Notes: generated by a model not told the origin, from the sequence alone. A DNA stretch of 64,000 bases from Heterobasidion occidentale (GCA_039111635.1 JBCAQO010000003.1:1054001-1118000); one strand, 5' to 3'; counted from the stretch's first letter, positions 13,831 through 26,222 are shown. Translations and numbers: made by a program.

Positions 13831-14640
13831 TCACCAATCTAGGTCATCTTGCACGAAACGTACGTCCACCTTGTATTCCTCCGGCAGCAGCGTCCCCTTC
13901 TCCAAATCCCTCGGATCTTCCCAGTCGTACTTTCCATTCACATCCCACCCTTCAGCATCCATCCTCTTCTTGAATATATCTCGCAACAATGAATAACCTG
14001 GCTCCTCTTCGAATGCCAGGCTGCGGCAGTGATCAAAGTATTCTGTGAACTCGGCTGGCGACCGCGCAAGGAGATCACGGAAGGGCTTGCCCGCTTTCAT
14101 CTCGCCAATGCGGAGCGCTTTTGCGGGTATGGTGGGTCCACATATCCCTTGCCACGGGAGTTGTCCATGCAAGAGATGGAGCAGGCAGTTTCCTAGCGCT
14201 TCCATGTCATCGCGGCGTGAAGGCTCTATGTGTTTGGACATAACATGGTTCAGTCGTGAAAGTGAGAGTAAATCAGAACGTACCTCTACCAAAGTGGACA
14301 TTGTAGCTCATATAGCGAGCAGTGCCTACCGACACTAGACCGGCACGGAACGGAATGTGCTTGTTTGTCGTGGGGTTAATGAATGGCTTGGCGAGTCCAA
14401 AGTCAAACATGTAAAGCAAATTCGAGCGATTGCCACGACCCATAGCCAAGTTCTGAGGCTTGACATCACGTAGAATGATCCCTCGTGAATGAATGAATTC
14501 GATCCGATCGATCTAGGAAGAAAGAGAGTCAAGTATCAGACTCACAACAACAAAGGACAGAACTCAAGATTCATCCACCATTTCTAGGGCCAGGATTGCG
14601 ATCGTCCTGTACGACAGTGTTCCTCTACACACCTGGCGAA
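13831..14640 (-). pseudogene. 5'-truncated CK1-like protein kinase remnant
   Basis: The C-lobe of a casein kinase 1-like kinase is readable on the minus strand. A block carries DRIEFIHSRGIILRDVKPQN, DFGLAKPFINPTTNKHIPFR and VGTARYMSYNVHFGRE. After an intron it continues PSRRDDMEALGNCLLHLLHG and QLPWQG. The P-loop, the VAIK lysine and the rest of the N-lobe are absent. Only an isolated TIAILALEMV-like helix lies upstream before the frame is closed, and glutaminase A begins at 14886. The catalytic loop reads LRDVKPQN, so the His of HRD is replaced by Leu; the DFG Asp is kept. The tail (PGYSLLRDIFKKRMDAEGW) matches the CK1-like kinases expanded in mushroom-forming fungi. I read it as a truncated, probably non-functional copy. 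A start further upstream with many lesions is possible. Confidence 0.7.
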
Positions 14641-14885
14641 TTTGCTCGTCGATAAAGACGATGTTGTCTTAGACGCCCCGCAAATTTGGACGGTTCTTCG
14701 TTCGGTCGGCAGCTAGGGGGTCAGGGTACGTCCATTGTCGGACGAGCTCTGATATCTCGTGCCACATCCTGCGTTGTTGGCGGAGCGTCTTGTGGAGATA
14801 TCCATTCAGGACGAGACACGTGCATTCATTCACCATCTACACCATGATATGTTTTCTAATCAAATTACGAGCTACAGCATCTCAA

Positions 14886-17800
14886 TCAGTCCTGCCATAG
14901 ATCTTGCATCTGATCAAATTCACTCACCAACGCTAAGTGGCCCCCGACCACAGGTCGTGCTCTGAATCCCTCCGCCGCGCCGGTTGTTGCGTCGTACCAG
15001 TCGCCCAGCGGCGCGCTGTTACCACCCGCGGGCGTCGCAACGTACGCATGCACGCCGTCAATCAAGAGGTCGCGCGTCGTGTTGGGCGAAGCTGTGGAGA
15101 GAGTGGCAGCGGCGATGACCTGCCAGTCAGACTTGGTGTAGGTGTCGTGTGTCGAGCGGTACGCCGAAAGGTTCTGATTCGGGTGTGTAAGTTGAATAAG
15201 TAGAAAAAAGGGGAGAGGAGAGGAGAAGATGGGATGAGTCATACTGGAGACTGTCTGGTACCATGCAGATTCTTGTGGGGAGCATGAGAACGCGGTCATG
15301 GAGCTGACAAGAGATACCGGGACCTACGGATGTCATAGATGGATTGCGGGAAGAGATTTAATTTGAGAAGTTTGTCTGCGTAGAGGTTGTACGACAACCC
15401 CCAACTAGCCAGGTAGTGAGGCGATGCACAATTGAAAAAAAAGAGCACCATTACCTTGAGTCATTTCCATACTGATTGACAAGTGTGCGGATCATGCATG
15501 AGGACGCTTCGAGCGTTATATCATGCATCGTGAACTCACGGATAGCGTCAGATGTTTTCCATCACTCGACAGCGCGAACTTTTGCCACTGCTCGACGTAA
15601 CTCGCCGCAATCGACTAGAAGTCCCAGCCGCATGAACGATGAATGACGACGCGGCCAACAGATATAAAATAAAAAGACTGAGGCGTCCGGCACGCACGCT
15701 GTAATTTTGGCTTTTCGTGTCGTCCCCGAGCAAACGCGCGATCTCTGCCATGGCGCGGATTCCGACGATGCCCTTGATGGCCAGGTTGGTTTGATTCGCG
15801 AGGCTCCCGGCGAAGTCATCTGTGCTAATTTGGTTCGCCGGGATCAACGCCTCCTGGATCAGGAACTGCGTCCATTGGTCTAGGAGGCTCGACTGATGAG
15901 AAAAGTGGCAAGCATGTGCCTGTTCTGTGAGAAATTGCGGAAAGGGACGCAAAGTGATGCGCACATATGTAGTGACCAGGGACGTGTCGTTAGTCTTCTG
16001 GGTGTAGGACAAGGTCATAATGAGCATGTTCCCGCTTTCTAATGATGACGGTTAGGGGCAAGCAGGGAAGAGGCAAAGTCATTAATAGCAGTGAATTTAC
16101 CTTCAAGCGGCATGGCCTCATCCTTTCCTGGACCAGTTGTATACAATCAATCAGAAGCATAACCGAAAACGCTCATTTTTGTGAACAGGCACTACATACC
16201 GTCATTGTGACCCAAGGCTTTGGGGTAATTGGCACCTACAGAGGTAGGGTGTTTAGTCTCGGCCGCGCAAACGACCATCATCCGGGAGATTCACCCATAT
16301 CGTGAACACTCCACTTGTTCGGGTACTGCCCAGACGCCTGGTACTCGAAAAGAGGGAGTAGGAGGTCCTTTCCCAGCGCCGGGCTGGCGTAGAGGAACGC
16401 AGGCCATGCAGGGAAGATGACATCCACGGTGTTCACGTTCTGATCGTGTGTTTGAAGTTGAGCACTTATGCCTTATAGGATCAGCTTGTTCGGTACTGGA
16501 AACGCTCACCCCGTCGCTCGATATCTCCTTCATGAACACGAGGACATCGTCGGTGTTCCACCGACCCTCGCTGTCCTTCGAAACGGTGATCTCTATGGCG
16601 CCGAAGACCTGTCGGACGGACAGCGCCACGATGGAAGTGTAGTTTGCCGAAATCGCAGACGCGTCGCTCTTAATTTGAGCATCGAACCGGTCTGCGCGAG
16701 AGAGTGCGCCGGCGTAGTCCCCGATGAATGAAGAGATCTGGATGCACCCGAGTTTGGATGAGTGTCATTTAGAGGAAGTTCAAATTCGGGGAGAGACGAG
16801 ATGCAATGTACTCACAACATCTACGATCGAAGAGAACTGGCTTTGGAAGTATACGCTCCGATCTTGCAGCGCCCCGCCCGTGACTATATATTGAACAGCA
16901 GGGTCTCTTACGTGGCCTACGGTAAAGATCACCGGGTCTGTCGCGATGCTCACAGTCCCAAGGTCATGCGCAAAAGCAAAAACAGGCCAATTGTCAGAAA
17001 TCGCGCGGAACTTGACGTCCTCTGTGTTGGCGAGAACGCCTGACTGGATGAACTGTCCGCGCACAACAGTATCCTGACCAGTTTGATATGTTGTCCCGGA
17101 ACTCTGTAAGATGTATGTTTTCAATATCAAACTGTAAGTGCTCGTGAGAGTGCAGGCAGACGCACTGATGCGGTTGAATAGAACGCCGAGCCCTCTGCTC
17201 ATCTGTCAGTAGATGAGTTGCAGTTGTCCGAGAACGCCTGCTCACGTTGAATGTGGTCAGAGACCTCTCCATATATAGATTGGGACTCCAGCTGGACTTG
17301 ATGCGTCAGTATGCCTCCGGTTGTCGTCGTCGTCCAATTCGCGACGAGACTGTTATCACCGGACACCCATTCTGCGCTGATATCAGTGTAGACTTGTACA
17401 GAATGTGAGCTGCCGTCGTTTGAGGCAACAGAGAGAGCCAGATACGAGAAGGGCAGCGACTGTTTCGTCAAGTCATTCGGCTGTCGTATCGTGAGATTCA
17501 TTGAGCATATATTTATCGGCGAGAGGCGTCTACCTCTACAGGACTCAGGAAGGTGACGGTCAAGTCGACCGGCCCAGCAGTCATGACGAAAATACTTTGC
17601 GTAGCGGTGAACTAAGGAGAAGCTGAGCACTAAATTATGAAAACAGAAGAGTAATCACTCACGGTCAGACTTTTCTGAACAGCTTTGCTCGCACCAGACA
17701 CGACAGGCGCTCCGAGAAAATTGTATGCAGTACCGTCAACTTTCACATATCCCGCCCATCCCATGATCTAGATACCAGGGAGGAAGTGGCAAATTGAGAA

Positions 17801-18029
17801 AAGCCTAGAGCAATGGAACCACGTATCTCACGTTGCCTGTCCAGAATGTTGGCCAAGCGCCATTCAAAGCAGTCCCGGCTCCTTGAGGGAGCCATACTGA
17901 CAAGTACGGCGTTCGTACGGCAAGGGGGACGGACGGCGGGTTGAACGGGGTCGCGGTCCATGTCACATCTGCATATGCCGAACCCACCAAAATCGCGAGG
18001 CTAGCGACCGCGGTGAGGGCTATCGTCAT
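14886..18029 (-). CDS. gtaA: Secreted glutaminase A (GtaA family)
   Basis: This extracellular enzyme hydrolyses glutamine to glutamate and ammonia. The start at 18029 gives a clean signal peptide (MTIALTAVASLAILVGSAYA). This is followed by the family N-terminal block VTWTATPFNPPSVPLAVRTP and YLSVWLPQG. Later blocks in order: DNWPVFAFAHDLGTV, TVGHVRDPAVQYI, VRQVFGAIEITVSKD, WNTDDVLVFMKEISSDG, NVNTVDVIFPAWPAFLY, DMGANYPKALGHNDG, EESGNMLIMTLSY, TNLAIKGIVGIRAM and KSDWQVIAAATL. They match the domains of fungal glutaminases (DUF5127/DUF4965/DUF1793 types). It is split into well over ten exons by 50-60 nt introns. I did not fix every boundary, but frame continuity is good and I see no lesion. The stop is at 14886-14888. 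Confidence 0.9.
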
Positions 18030-19320
18030 GATATGCGCGAAGTCGACAGGGAGTGGGTGTCAGTCGAGTGTGCTCGTTGCCTTCCATCTCTTGTTTATAT
18101 GCAGCTGACTATGGGCCAAGAAGTCGCGTGGTCCTGATTGGCCGTTATGAGTTTCCTGATAAATTGAGTGCACAGCTCTAGAGCGGAAAGAAGTACGCCT
18201 TACTCTTGTTGCACGACGGATATTGGTCGCGAAATGACGAGCGTGATCTGGAGACGCCGATGTGGAGCGCACTCGCCAGAATAGGCGTGTTGCGAGCCCC
18301 ATTGATACCTACGATTCGACGTTCATGATCTCGAAGACTTGAAAGTGTCTCTCGTGACGACAAGATACTCTGAAAAGTTCCCAGGAGAACTGTAGGCCAT
18401 GTGTGTCTGATGTTCACGAGTTCTATTCTCGTATGCTAAAACGATGCATTACGGCTCGTACTTACATGGTGACGACGTTTGGTCACAAGGCGCTGGTCAC
18501 CTGGCAACGATGTTTTCCTGGACGAGCGAGCGGAGAGCTGATTGATGGCTGTGATGGGATAAGAAACGGACACGGAGAGCGCGAGTCACTCTCATCAAAC
18601 ATGTCACACAAAGCTAAACAAAACAAAAACCCACAGGTATATTGCATACGATAGGGGATGAGGCTGAAAGCCTTGAAGAAGACAAGCAAGAAACAACGCT
18701 CACCTGGACAGTAGAACGCACCCCTTGGAATGAGCTGCTTGTCTCATGAGGCCAACAAGAGTCGGAGTGACCGTCTACAGACCACAAGCCTTGTGAAGAA
18801 CAAGAACGACGTGAATGGTTTAAAGGCCCTTGTGCGCGCGGAAGCGTGTTTGATATATTGTATTCAATAGGTGATCACCGTGCGCCAACACAGCATCGAC
18901 AGAACGAGCTTGAACCAACAGAGTCAACATGGCGGAGGTCGAGAGAGCTGGAGGCTGGCAGAGGCTGGCAGAGTGGTATAAAATATGTAAGCCAACCACG
19001 CGACAATTACATACGCTGTGGGTCCATGTAGGCGTACCGGGCCAATTGGCGCAGATTGGCGCCTATCCGAGACCACCCGAGCTAGTCCCAAAACGGATGA
19101 AGGGAGTGTGTAAACTTGGCAACTTACGTCGTGTCCTGGCCACCTCAGGCCCACAACACAGCGTAATAGCCCACAACGATATAAGTAACAGCGTAGCTTC
19201 TCATCATGGAACATCTCCCAGCATCTCCTCCCGCTCCCTCTCCTCCTACCGTGTCGTTTCTCGAAGGTTGCCTCTGTCCTCATCCTCATCCGCACCCGCG
19301 CGAACCCCACTAGAGCACAG
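18030..19320. other. Intergenic, including the leader of the 74-aa orphan gene
   Basis: This is a 1.3-kb divergent region between glutaminase A and the small orphan gene. It contains a short direct repeat (GAGGCTGGCA twice near 18951-18970), a TATA-like GTATAAAAT near 18976-18984, and the 16-base element noted at 19018-19033. No coding frame is convincing. Confidence 0.5.
19018..19033 (+). promoter_or_regulatory. 16-base element shared by the two orphan-gene upstream regions (copy A)
   Basis: The sequence GTGGGTCCATGTAGGC lies 288-303 bases upstream of the start codon at 19321 in the same orientation. A copy differing by one base (A for G at position 11) sits at a similar distance upstream of the paralogue at 28246. 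Its function is unknown: a shared regulatory site, or a relic of a duplicated promoter. Confidence 0.5.
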
Positions 19321-19545
19321 ATGGCGTACATTTCTCAGAACACCCCGCTCTCGCTGTTCCCCATCGCCCCCGCCGCCCCAAATGCCTTCTGCCTTTTCGG
19401 GCAGAACCCCAGGGACGCTTACGGGACTTACGAGGAGCTCAGGAGCGTCCTGCGGCCGTCGAACGGCCAGCAGACGCAGCACCGCCGTGCGAGCGTTGGC
19501 TCCACCGTGACTGAAGGGATTAGGAAGCTCTTCTGCGGAGCATAG
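19321..19545 (+). CDS. Orphan small protein, 74 aa, paralogue of the protein at 28025-28246
   Basis: I do not recognise the family. This single-exon frame encodes a 74-residue protein with no signal peptide or membrane segment. By hand alignment it matches the 73-residue protein on the minus strand at 28025-28246 at about 29 positions. The shared features are a core FPxxPAAPNxFxLxGQxPRDxYxxYExLRxV, a variable basic middle, and a C-terminal GS(T/S)(V/I)xxG(I/L)(R/K)K(L/M)FxG. The conserved ends around a variable linker look like a real protein under selection, not a chance frame. The tail G-hydrophobic-basic-Lys-hydrophobic-Phe may be an amphipathic helix. The start is the only ATG that includes the conserved core. 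Expression would have to be shown. Confidence 0.7.
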   Translation: MAYISQNTPLSLFPIAPAAPNAFCLFGQNPRDAYGTYEELRSVLRPSNGQQTQHRRASVGSTVTEGIRKLFCGA

Positions 19546-20352
19546 AGCCCATCTGTCCACGTCGCGACCGCGACCGCGAATGCACATATCCACGTCATCC
19601 ATCCCACATTCTTCGCGACGATGTCAACTCCGTGTATATCCCCAGTCCTAGCGCCCATGCACTCTCTACCATGCCATGCCGTACTCAAGACCCAGCCCTG
19701 CGCATCGACACTCCATGTCCAGTCAAGTCATAGGCGTACTCGCCCATATGCACCCTCCTCTCGTTTAGCATCAGCATCTCTTATTCGCATCCGTTCCGCG
19801 CAGAGTACGTCGAGTCGCGTCCTCCAGCCTCCATCTCCCCTCCATCTCCACTGTGAGCATGCGAATCTCTTCGGCTCGCATCGCGCCATATTGCTTCGCC
19901 TCTATCGTTTCACGTGGATCAGAAGGAGTCCCATCCGCAGGAAGAGGAGGGGGGCTAGAAGGAAACCGGGGACAATGTCCAAATGGACCCTTGTAGCACA
20001 TCATCGCTTAAAATATGGAATTGTCTATAATCAAGACTCATTACCTGCGACGTCAGTTCAACATCTGAATCATGCATGTGATAGGCTTCAGCTGGCTTCA
20101 GCCGATCGTCGTGCAAGGGATATTACCGCGTGGATCACCTACAGAAGAGAGCGCCGACTGTCACCCTCTCTCACCTCAACAGAAGGGCCGGTCGTTCTGT
20201 TGACAGAATCGTCGGCGCCTGCATTGAGCTTAATGCGGCCACAAAGCCTGAGAAGCACGCAGGACAACGCACGAACAGAAAGGAAGACACGTGAATACAA
20301 CGACATCACTGAGAACAACAGCACACGCCAATGGTCGCGATCAGGATCAGAG
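19546..20352. other. Intergenic, convergent 3' flanks
   Basis: This lies between the small orphan gene and the end of the chitinase gene. Long open frames here (for example 19621-20604 on the plus strand) lack any family motif and seem to be chance frames. I see no repeat or RNA gene. Confidence 0.5.
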
Positions 20353-22433
20353 TCACAGGCCCAGGCCCTTCCTCAGCGAATCCACCAGCGCCCACTCGTC
20401 TGTGTCCCCGTGCACGTCGAACATGTTCACGCCGAGCAGCCCGTGCGCGTGCACCATCTCTGCCTTCATCTGGAGACTGCGCGCGTCGTCGTACGAGATG
20501 ACCTGCCCCGCGCTCTCGCTCCTCAGCCACGGCGTGTTCGAGCACGCGTCCCACGCACGCACGAACCCGCCGCACGCGTCGTAGTCCCCTGGCTCTTGGG
20601 CTGAATCTGGAGCTGGATCTCGCGCGTGTTCCCGCCTTGTTGCGTTCGCCGTTGATGACGGCGGCGCCGGGACAGACGGGCACAGCGCGCCCTGCGCGAC
20701 GAGGTCTCTGAATTGCACCTGGCCCTCGTCCTCAGACTTGACATGCACGGCGTCCTGCGGCGCGGTCGTGCCAGTGCCGTTGTTGGTGCCGTTGGTGTCG
20801 TCGGCGGGCTGCTGCCGCGCGCGCAGCTGCGTCGCGGTCGATTTCGACACGTAGCCATACGAGGGAACGCCGAGCACGAGCTTCTCCGCGGGGAATCCTG
20901 CAGCAGTCCACGCACGGATGGCCATGTCTGCGTTCGAATTGGGCTGAGTCGAGTTTTGGCAGGCATCGCTCAGCGGCGCGTTAGGCCCAGGATTGGAAGA
21001 CGCTGCGAAATATTCGATTCGATGAGCAGAGGCGTGTTCCACGAGAACAATGTAGGGGCGGTGTCAGAATGCCGAAGAGATGCTATCCTAACGTACCTTG
21101 CCAGACGTCGTAGTTCATCATCAATATCCAATCCAGCGCCTGCGCGAACTCCGTCACATTCGCCATCGGCATGCCCTGCGCGCTCGCGAACGGCTCGGTC
21201 TGTGTCGCGGCGGTGATGCGCGCGCCTTGAGGCAGCGTCGCGCGCAGGAGCTGCAGGAACGCGAGGAAGTTGTCGGAGTCGTCCGGACTGACGCGATTGC
21301 CTGGCGCGCCCTCCTGCCCGGGATACTCCCAGTCGATGTCGATGCCGTCAAGATCGAACTGGTTGTACGCGGAGAGAATGTTGTTCACAAAAGTTTGCCG
21401 ATTGGTGTCGCTCGAAACAGCAGGCGAGAACCACCTGTGCGGTCGGGTAATGCGTCGATCAGGAACAAGGATATGCCACGCGCGAGGTGACAACTTACTT
21501 GCTCCCCGTCCACCCACCGACGCTCAGTTTCACCTTCTTGCCCTTTGCGTGAGCTGCAGACACCAAGCGCGCGAGGAGGGACTGCGCTTGGTCCGACCCG
21601 TCCCAGCTGAGGCCAAATTTCTCGCCTGGTACCGCGAACGCAAAGTCGATCCAGTCAAAGCGCCCAAAGTCGACTTTCTCTGGAGGGAACGTGTCCGCCA
21701 CCCACGAGGGATAATAGGCCATAACGAGCGGGACATGAGCAGGCGGGGCCTGAGTGCCGCCATCCGAGGGCACGCCGGACGTGTCGTTGGGCGCCGAGTT
21801 CGGGGATGGGGAGGGGGCGACAGCTGGGGGTGCAGGGGCGTCCTGGGCAGAATTGGGGCGCGTTGGAGGGGTGCTGTTCAGGGACGGCATCAAATCCGCG
21901 GGATTGTTTGGAGGTAAGAAATAGATTTGCACGCCATCTGTCGATGTCGGCGGAGCACCCTCGATGGCGAACGGCGGGCGACCGCCTCCTGGTATGGTCG
22001 CGGTGGCCAAAATGGCCTGGGTCTCGGCCACAGCAAGGACGTGTGTTTGTGTCAATGGAGGATCCCGGTTGTGTGCCTCGTCAGGGCTGGAAAAAATGAC
22101 GACCGGAAAGCAAGCACGGGAGACACGAAGGGAGACAGAGACCACAGAGACAGCATAGTCAATAAAGTAAGGACAGGAACACCGCCAGGATGTGTAGAAT
22201 TCAGTGAAGTTTAGGACTGGCCCGATGAAAAGCAGAGCACGGAACAGCGCGGGCACATACCTGCGTATTGCGTTTTCGACCAGCAGAGACACATTTCGTT
22301 TCAGGCTGGACCATGAGGCATGTCTGACACGGCTGGTCGCGGTAAACTTTCCAGTTACAATCCAGATGGATAATACAGCACATGTCAGACGGTGGACCGG
22401 TGAAACGCGACCACGGACGGATAGGCAGGACAA
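20353..22433 (-). CDS. GH18 chitinase; 5' end unresolved
   Basis: This is a glycoside hydrolase 18 enzyme acting on chitin with a (beta/alpha)8 barrel. The barrel starts at VMAYYPSWVADTFPPEKVDF. It continues with KVKLSVGGWTGSKWFSP and the catalytic DxxDxDxE block FDLDGIDIDWEYPG (21314-21355), whose last Glu is the proton donor. ALDWILMMNYDVW, KLVLGVPSYGY and the C-terminal ISYDDARSLQMKAEMV follow. A GVNMFDVHGD strand ends the barrel. Three introns are clear (around 21430, 21085 and 22100). Between the barrel and the first clear acceptor lies a Pro/Ser/Thr linker (SPSPNSAPNDTSGVPSDGG). The barrel also contains an inserted polar loop near 20640-20830. I could not identify a signal peptide. A possible first exon with donor GTATGT at about 22262 joins in frame, but its protein sequence is unconvincing. 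It probably works in wall remodelling or chitin feeding. Confidence 0.85.
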
Positions 22434-23626
22434 GTTTGCACATCAGCGGCGTTTGATGGACGCGTTAAGTCAGACGGCAAGCGATAATCTCCTAGATCTC
22501 GGCTAGCCGAGTTAAGTGCATGATCAAAGCGAAATTCGCTGCGGAATATTTCAAGGACATTTGTATCGAGTGCGGAGGACTGTGCACCAGTCCAGAGAAA
22601 GACAAGACGCTGTGCCAGTGCCGAGGACGGAACGGATGGCATCGATGATGACAGGTAGTATGTAAGCGGTGGATGAGGGATCGTCAGAACAGTGGGCACT
22701 TTGATCTATGTGGATCGTCTGTTACAAGCGAGGAGCGATTTACTGCCGAGTTAGACTAGCAAGTTGATAGACGGAGGGAGGGGTCGAGGCGAAGGGAAGA
22801 GGAAAGGGATGGCATGGACAGAGGGAGTGCGCACGAATCGCACGGGAAGGTTCGGAAAGGTCGATGTATGGAGAATGAATGGACAGATGGGTGGGCCAGG
22901 CCTCCACGATGATCACGTCGAGCCGTCGCAAACGCGGGCCGGGGTAGACGTCCTCCAGCAATTCTGATGCACGTCCGTGATGCCCATTGTCCTCTGTCCA
23001 AGTCTGTCAGAGCCTCCCTCGAATCCGCCTGAGAAGGCGGAGGCAGGTCGAGAAGATGATGCCATGCGGCACGTCAGAACCCGGCTCGGCGGCCACCGTC
23101 GATTCATGGTCCCCCACAGCTACAGCTCGCGAGCCGTGCTTCTCTGGACAATGAACGGCCAGTCGCAACATCGCCATGGTCAAATGACAAGCACAATAGT
23201 AGCCACTTGCACACAGTCACGGTCGGTGCTACGTTGGGCGCTGCTTCTTGGCAACACCGCACAAACATGGCGAGCGAGAGGTGTGCCGTCTGCGTGGGTC
23301 CGAATTGCGGAAAGCAGTCAGAGGCAAGGCAGACGTGCAGGGAAGGTGGATCCCGAGGCGCGGGCGGATATGAGATGGGGGGAGCGCCCGCCGAAGCGCT
23401 GGCGCAGACGGAGTCAGCAAATGGGAGGGCAGGGCGGACAGCCACCGAGACTTCCTGCCTTTATTCTCAAATGGAAATATTTGCAATCCGCGCAACGCTG
23501 CCTCGTTCGCGTCTCGTCCAGTCACCGGTTCGCACACGCCTTGTTTTCGCATTCGGTCCACCTATAAGATGCCTCCCCTCCACGTAGCTCTCATCTCCCA
23601 TTCCCGCTCATCCACTCTCAGAGCAA
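22434..23626. other. Intergenic, divergent region
   Basis: This 1.2-kb divergent region lies between the chitinase and the disordered-protein gene. The chitinase 5' exon and leader may lie in its left part. A TATA-like CCTATAAG sits about 65 bases before the 23627 start. Long frames on both strands carry no recognisable motif. Confidence 0.45.
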
Positions 23627-24289
23627 ATGTCTTCTTCCTCGACCCGCTCCCTCTCCCCGCCTCCCAGGATGCCTTCTCCTCAACCCCTTCATACTCCCCT
23701 CCCTTCTCCACACCTCATCCAACGCCAACGTTCTCGCCAGCGCCTCATCTCCGCGCCCCAATCCCCACCCATCCCTCCTACCCTCATCGGCTCTCCACTT
23801 CTCAAAAAGACCGTCGCCTTTCCGCGCCAGCGGGTCCTTTCATCCCAGCTGAAGGCCGATATATGGCTTGACGGTGATGACTTTGGAACCAGAAAGGAGA
23901 AATCCCAGTCACCCCCACTCTCCAGCTCACCTGGCCGCGAGCGTCAGCCTGGCCGCGGTTTCCACCGTCGCGTCGCGTCGATCTCCATCTCGCCACGTGC
24001 CCGCGCGCGTTCACCACCTCCGAGCCCACCCCGCTCCGGTCCTCCGCCACCCGTGCCTCCTATCCCTGTCTCCTACCTGAGCGCGGGTGACAGGAAACCC
24101 ATACTCCAGCCAAGAGACACGAATCTCCATCCCGTCGTGCCCATCTACATCCCCGACCTCCGCTCCCTCTCCTCGGAGTCCGACGCGTCATCACGCGCGC
24201 GTTTAGGCGTGACGTGTAAATCCAACGATGCGATGACCTGCATCAAATTCTTTTCGATTCATAATGGAGGTCGGACCACATCGGCGTAG
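23627..24289 (+). CDS. Disordered Pro/Ser/Arg-rich protein, unknown function
   Basis: I do not recognise this gene. It is a single 220-residue frame that is almost entirely low complexity. It has SP/RSP clusters (SLSPPPRMPSPQPLHTPLPS), polyproline stretches (SPPPSPPRSGPPPPVPPIPV) that suit SH3 or WW binding, and several basic SP sites that suit CDK or MAP kinases. Near residue 62 the segment LLKKTVAFP fits the RVxF-type docking motif for protein phosphatase 1 (K-x-V-x-F form). The start ATG follows a TATA-like box by a normal distance. The last 25 residues (after SSRARLG) are less biased, so a missed intron near 24208 (GTGTAA) is possible. It may be a signalling scaffold or regulator, but only the composition suggests this. 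Confidence 0.55.
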   Translation: MSSSSTRSLSPPPRMPSPQPLHTPLPSPHLIQRQRSRQRLISAPQSPPIPPTLIGSPLLKKTVAFPRQRVLSSQLKADIWLDGDDFGTRKEKSQSPPLSSSPGRERQPGRGFHRRVASISISPRARARSPPPSPPRSGPPPPVPPIPVSYLSAGDRKPILQPRDTNLHPVVPIYIPDLRSLSSESDASSRARLGVTCKSNDAMTCIKFFSIHNGGRTTSA

Positions 24290-26222
24290 AGGACTCAAGG
24301 CGTGCCCTTCCGAGCTCCGAGGAGGATCATGCGCGGTACCAAGTGCCCATACCTCGTGGAATGGGTCCGCTCATTGATGCGCATCGGTTCGATCCCAGCT
24401 TTCTTTCGTCAAATTCGTTCGCTCTCTCATACTTTACTGCTACCACCATCGTTCTTTATTCTACTGTCTTTCTTATTTGACTGCATGGTTCGCCCAGCAT
24501 CTACGCTCGTTTTGGGTTCCATCGTGTCCCCGCCTATCTTACCATTGTACAACTAGAGTTATCCATCCCGCTTTCCGCGCTCAGCGCTCACGACTCCCTC
24601 GCATGTCGCAGTGTTTTTTCTACCTTACCCTGTACTCGGTATAATCGTCGAAACTGCCGTGTTGTAGATCGTTCTCCCAGCTACCAGCTATTCCCCCGAT
24701 GGACATTCGCGGTACATAGATACTGTTTGCAACGCGTAATCGAGCGCTTTCGTCTCCCCCTCAGCGATTGTTTGATTCTAGACGCGTCGGACATATTTTT
24801 GTCCTGGAACCACTTGAGCCATACACGTCGGAATCGCGATTTACCCTGGCAGACCCTGGCGCCGCGCCGATGTTCCCAATTAAGTACTCCATCTCGCGTC
24901 GAATCGGAGTCATTTTGAACTACGGGCGTTTCGGGTCCGCGACGGTGATTCCCTCCCGTCATGCCAGTAAAACGCTTGGGACGACTTGCTTCAGATACAC
25001 GCCGTGCCATTTCTGGCCGCGGCAAGCTGTCCAGTGTCCGGACGTTCACACACCCCAGCGGGACCGGCGACGATGTCCCCAACACGACACGCGGCGTATT
25101 TTTGGCGCCCTGCCAGCGCAACTTGCTGACTTGACTTGGTAGCACGCATCCCAACGCCGACACGGATCAGCGCCCAAAGGACGCGACTTGTGCACTCCTG
25201 CGCGCGCACCAAAATGATGATGGGCCTCGGAGCGGGTAAGGAGCGGGAGTATCTGAGCTCCTAGATCTGACTACGGGGACGCAGATAGCTCGGTGGATAC
25301 GTGGGCCACGCCAAGTGGAACGCGACTCTGCGAATGGGCGCCCGTTAACACGGGCGCGCGGCGTCTCTATACCTTAGTGCGGAGATGGCGGGCGAGGTGC
25401 GGAAGTGCCCATGGAGAATGATATATGAGTGCGCAAGTGGTGCAACACTAACTGTGTACTTACTGCGGGTAGCGTGCCGATCGGGCAGGGCTGTCACCAG
25501 AGGGCATGGTAAGTTCAAGAAAGAAGACAAGTGGATGGCATGTATGCGTCGTGGTGGACGTTGACGTCGACGTCGGGGCGCCACTGGCAACTAACACGAT
25601 GCCTCCGAGGCACATGAATAGAATGTTTCGATAGAAGGCACGGTACCTTTGTGGACAGGACAACGTCGACGGGTCCGAATATGAAGATAGTCGATTCCCG
25701 ATGACTTCAAGGTGGATTGGGAGGAACATGTCATTGTATCCGTATGTAATTCTTAAAGAGGCGAGCTACTAATCCGGCTCCGCTCAGGCTCAGAGCGATA
25801 CTTTTATAGAGATAATGCGTCGTGACATGATTCGGAGAGATGAGCAGTAGATTGAGCGACGAGATACCAGTACCGAGGTGGGAGCTAAATAAACTGTGAT
25901 ACAGACGACATTACACGTAGAGGGAAGACGCACGAAAGATGGCGGTATGATATACAGTTTGCACAACAGAGCGACAACAAGGAGGTATAAATACAGACTG
26001 AATGCATCGCAACGTGCGGAGGCAGATCGCGTCGAATAAAACCAAGAACGAAACGAAAAATAATGTCAGCTAGCGCTACAACAAGATGCGACTGCCCGAG
26101 AGAGAGGTTCGTACCGGATACACTAGGAGGAGAGCCATTGCAACGAGTCCGTCCGTCTATCGTCACCCGTCGCCGTAGCGAGCACTACCCAACTCAACCT
26201 CAAGCCAAGAAAGACCACCGTT
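24290..26222. other. Intergenic, 1.9 kb, no gene supported
   Basis: I found no family motif and no chain of exons. A 160-codon minus-strand frame (24681-25163) and an 89-codon minus-strand frame with one hydrophobic stretch (25460-25729) are open but unsupported. The right end holds the 3' flank of the WTAP-like gene. Confidence 0.45.

Noticed and set aside
24384..24394. GGTTCGATCCC, a tRNA B-box-like string
   Set aside because: No complementary T-stem, acceptor stem or A-box at a suitable distance.
24681..25163. 160-codon minus-strand frame
   Set aside because: No motif, no splice context and no recognisable composition. Left as chance.
25460..25729. 89-codon minus-strand frame with one hydrophobic stretch
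   Set aside because: It could be a small membrane protein, but nothing else supports it.
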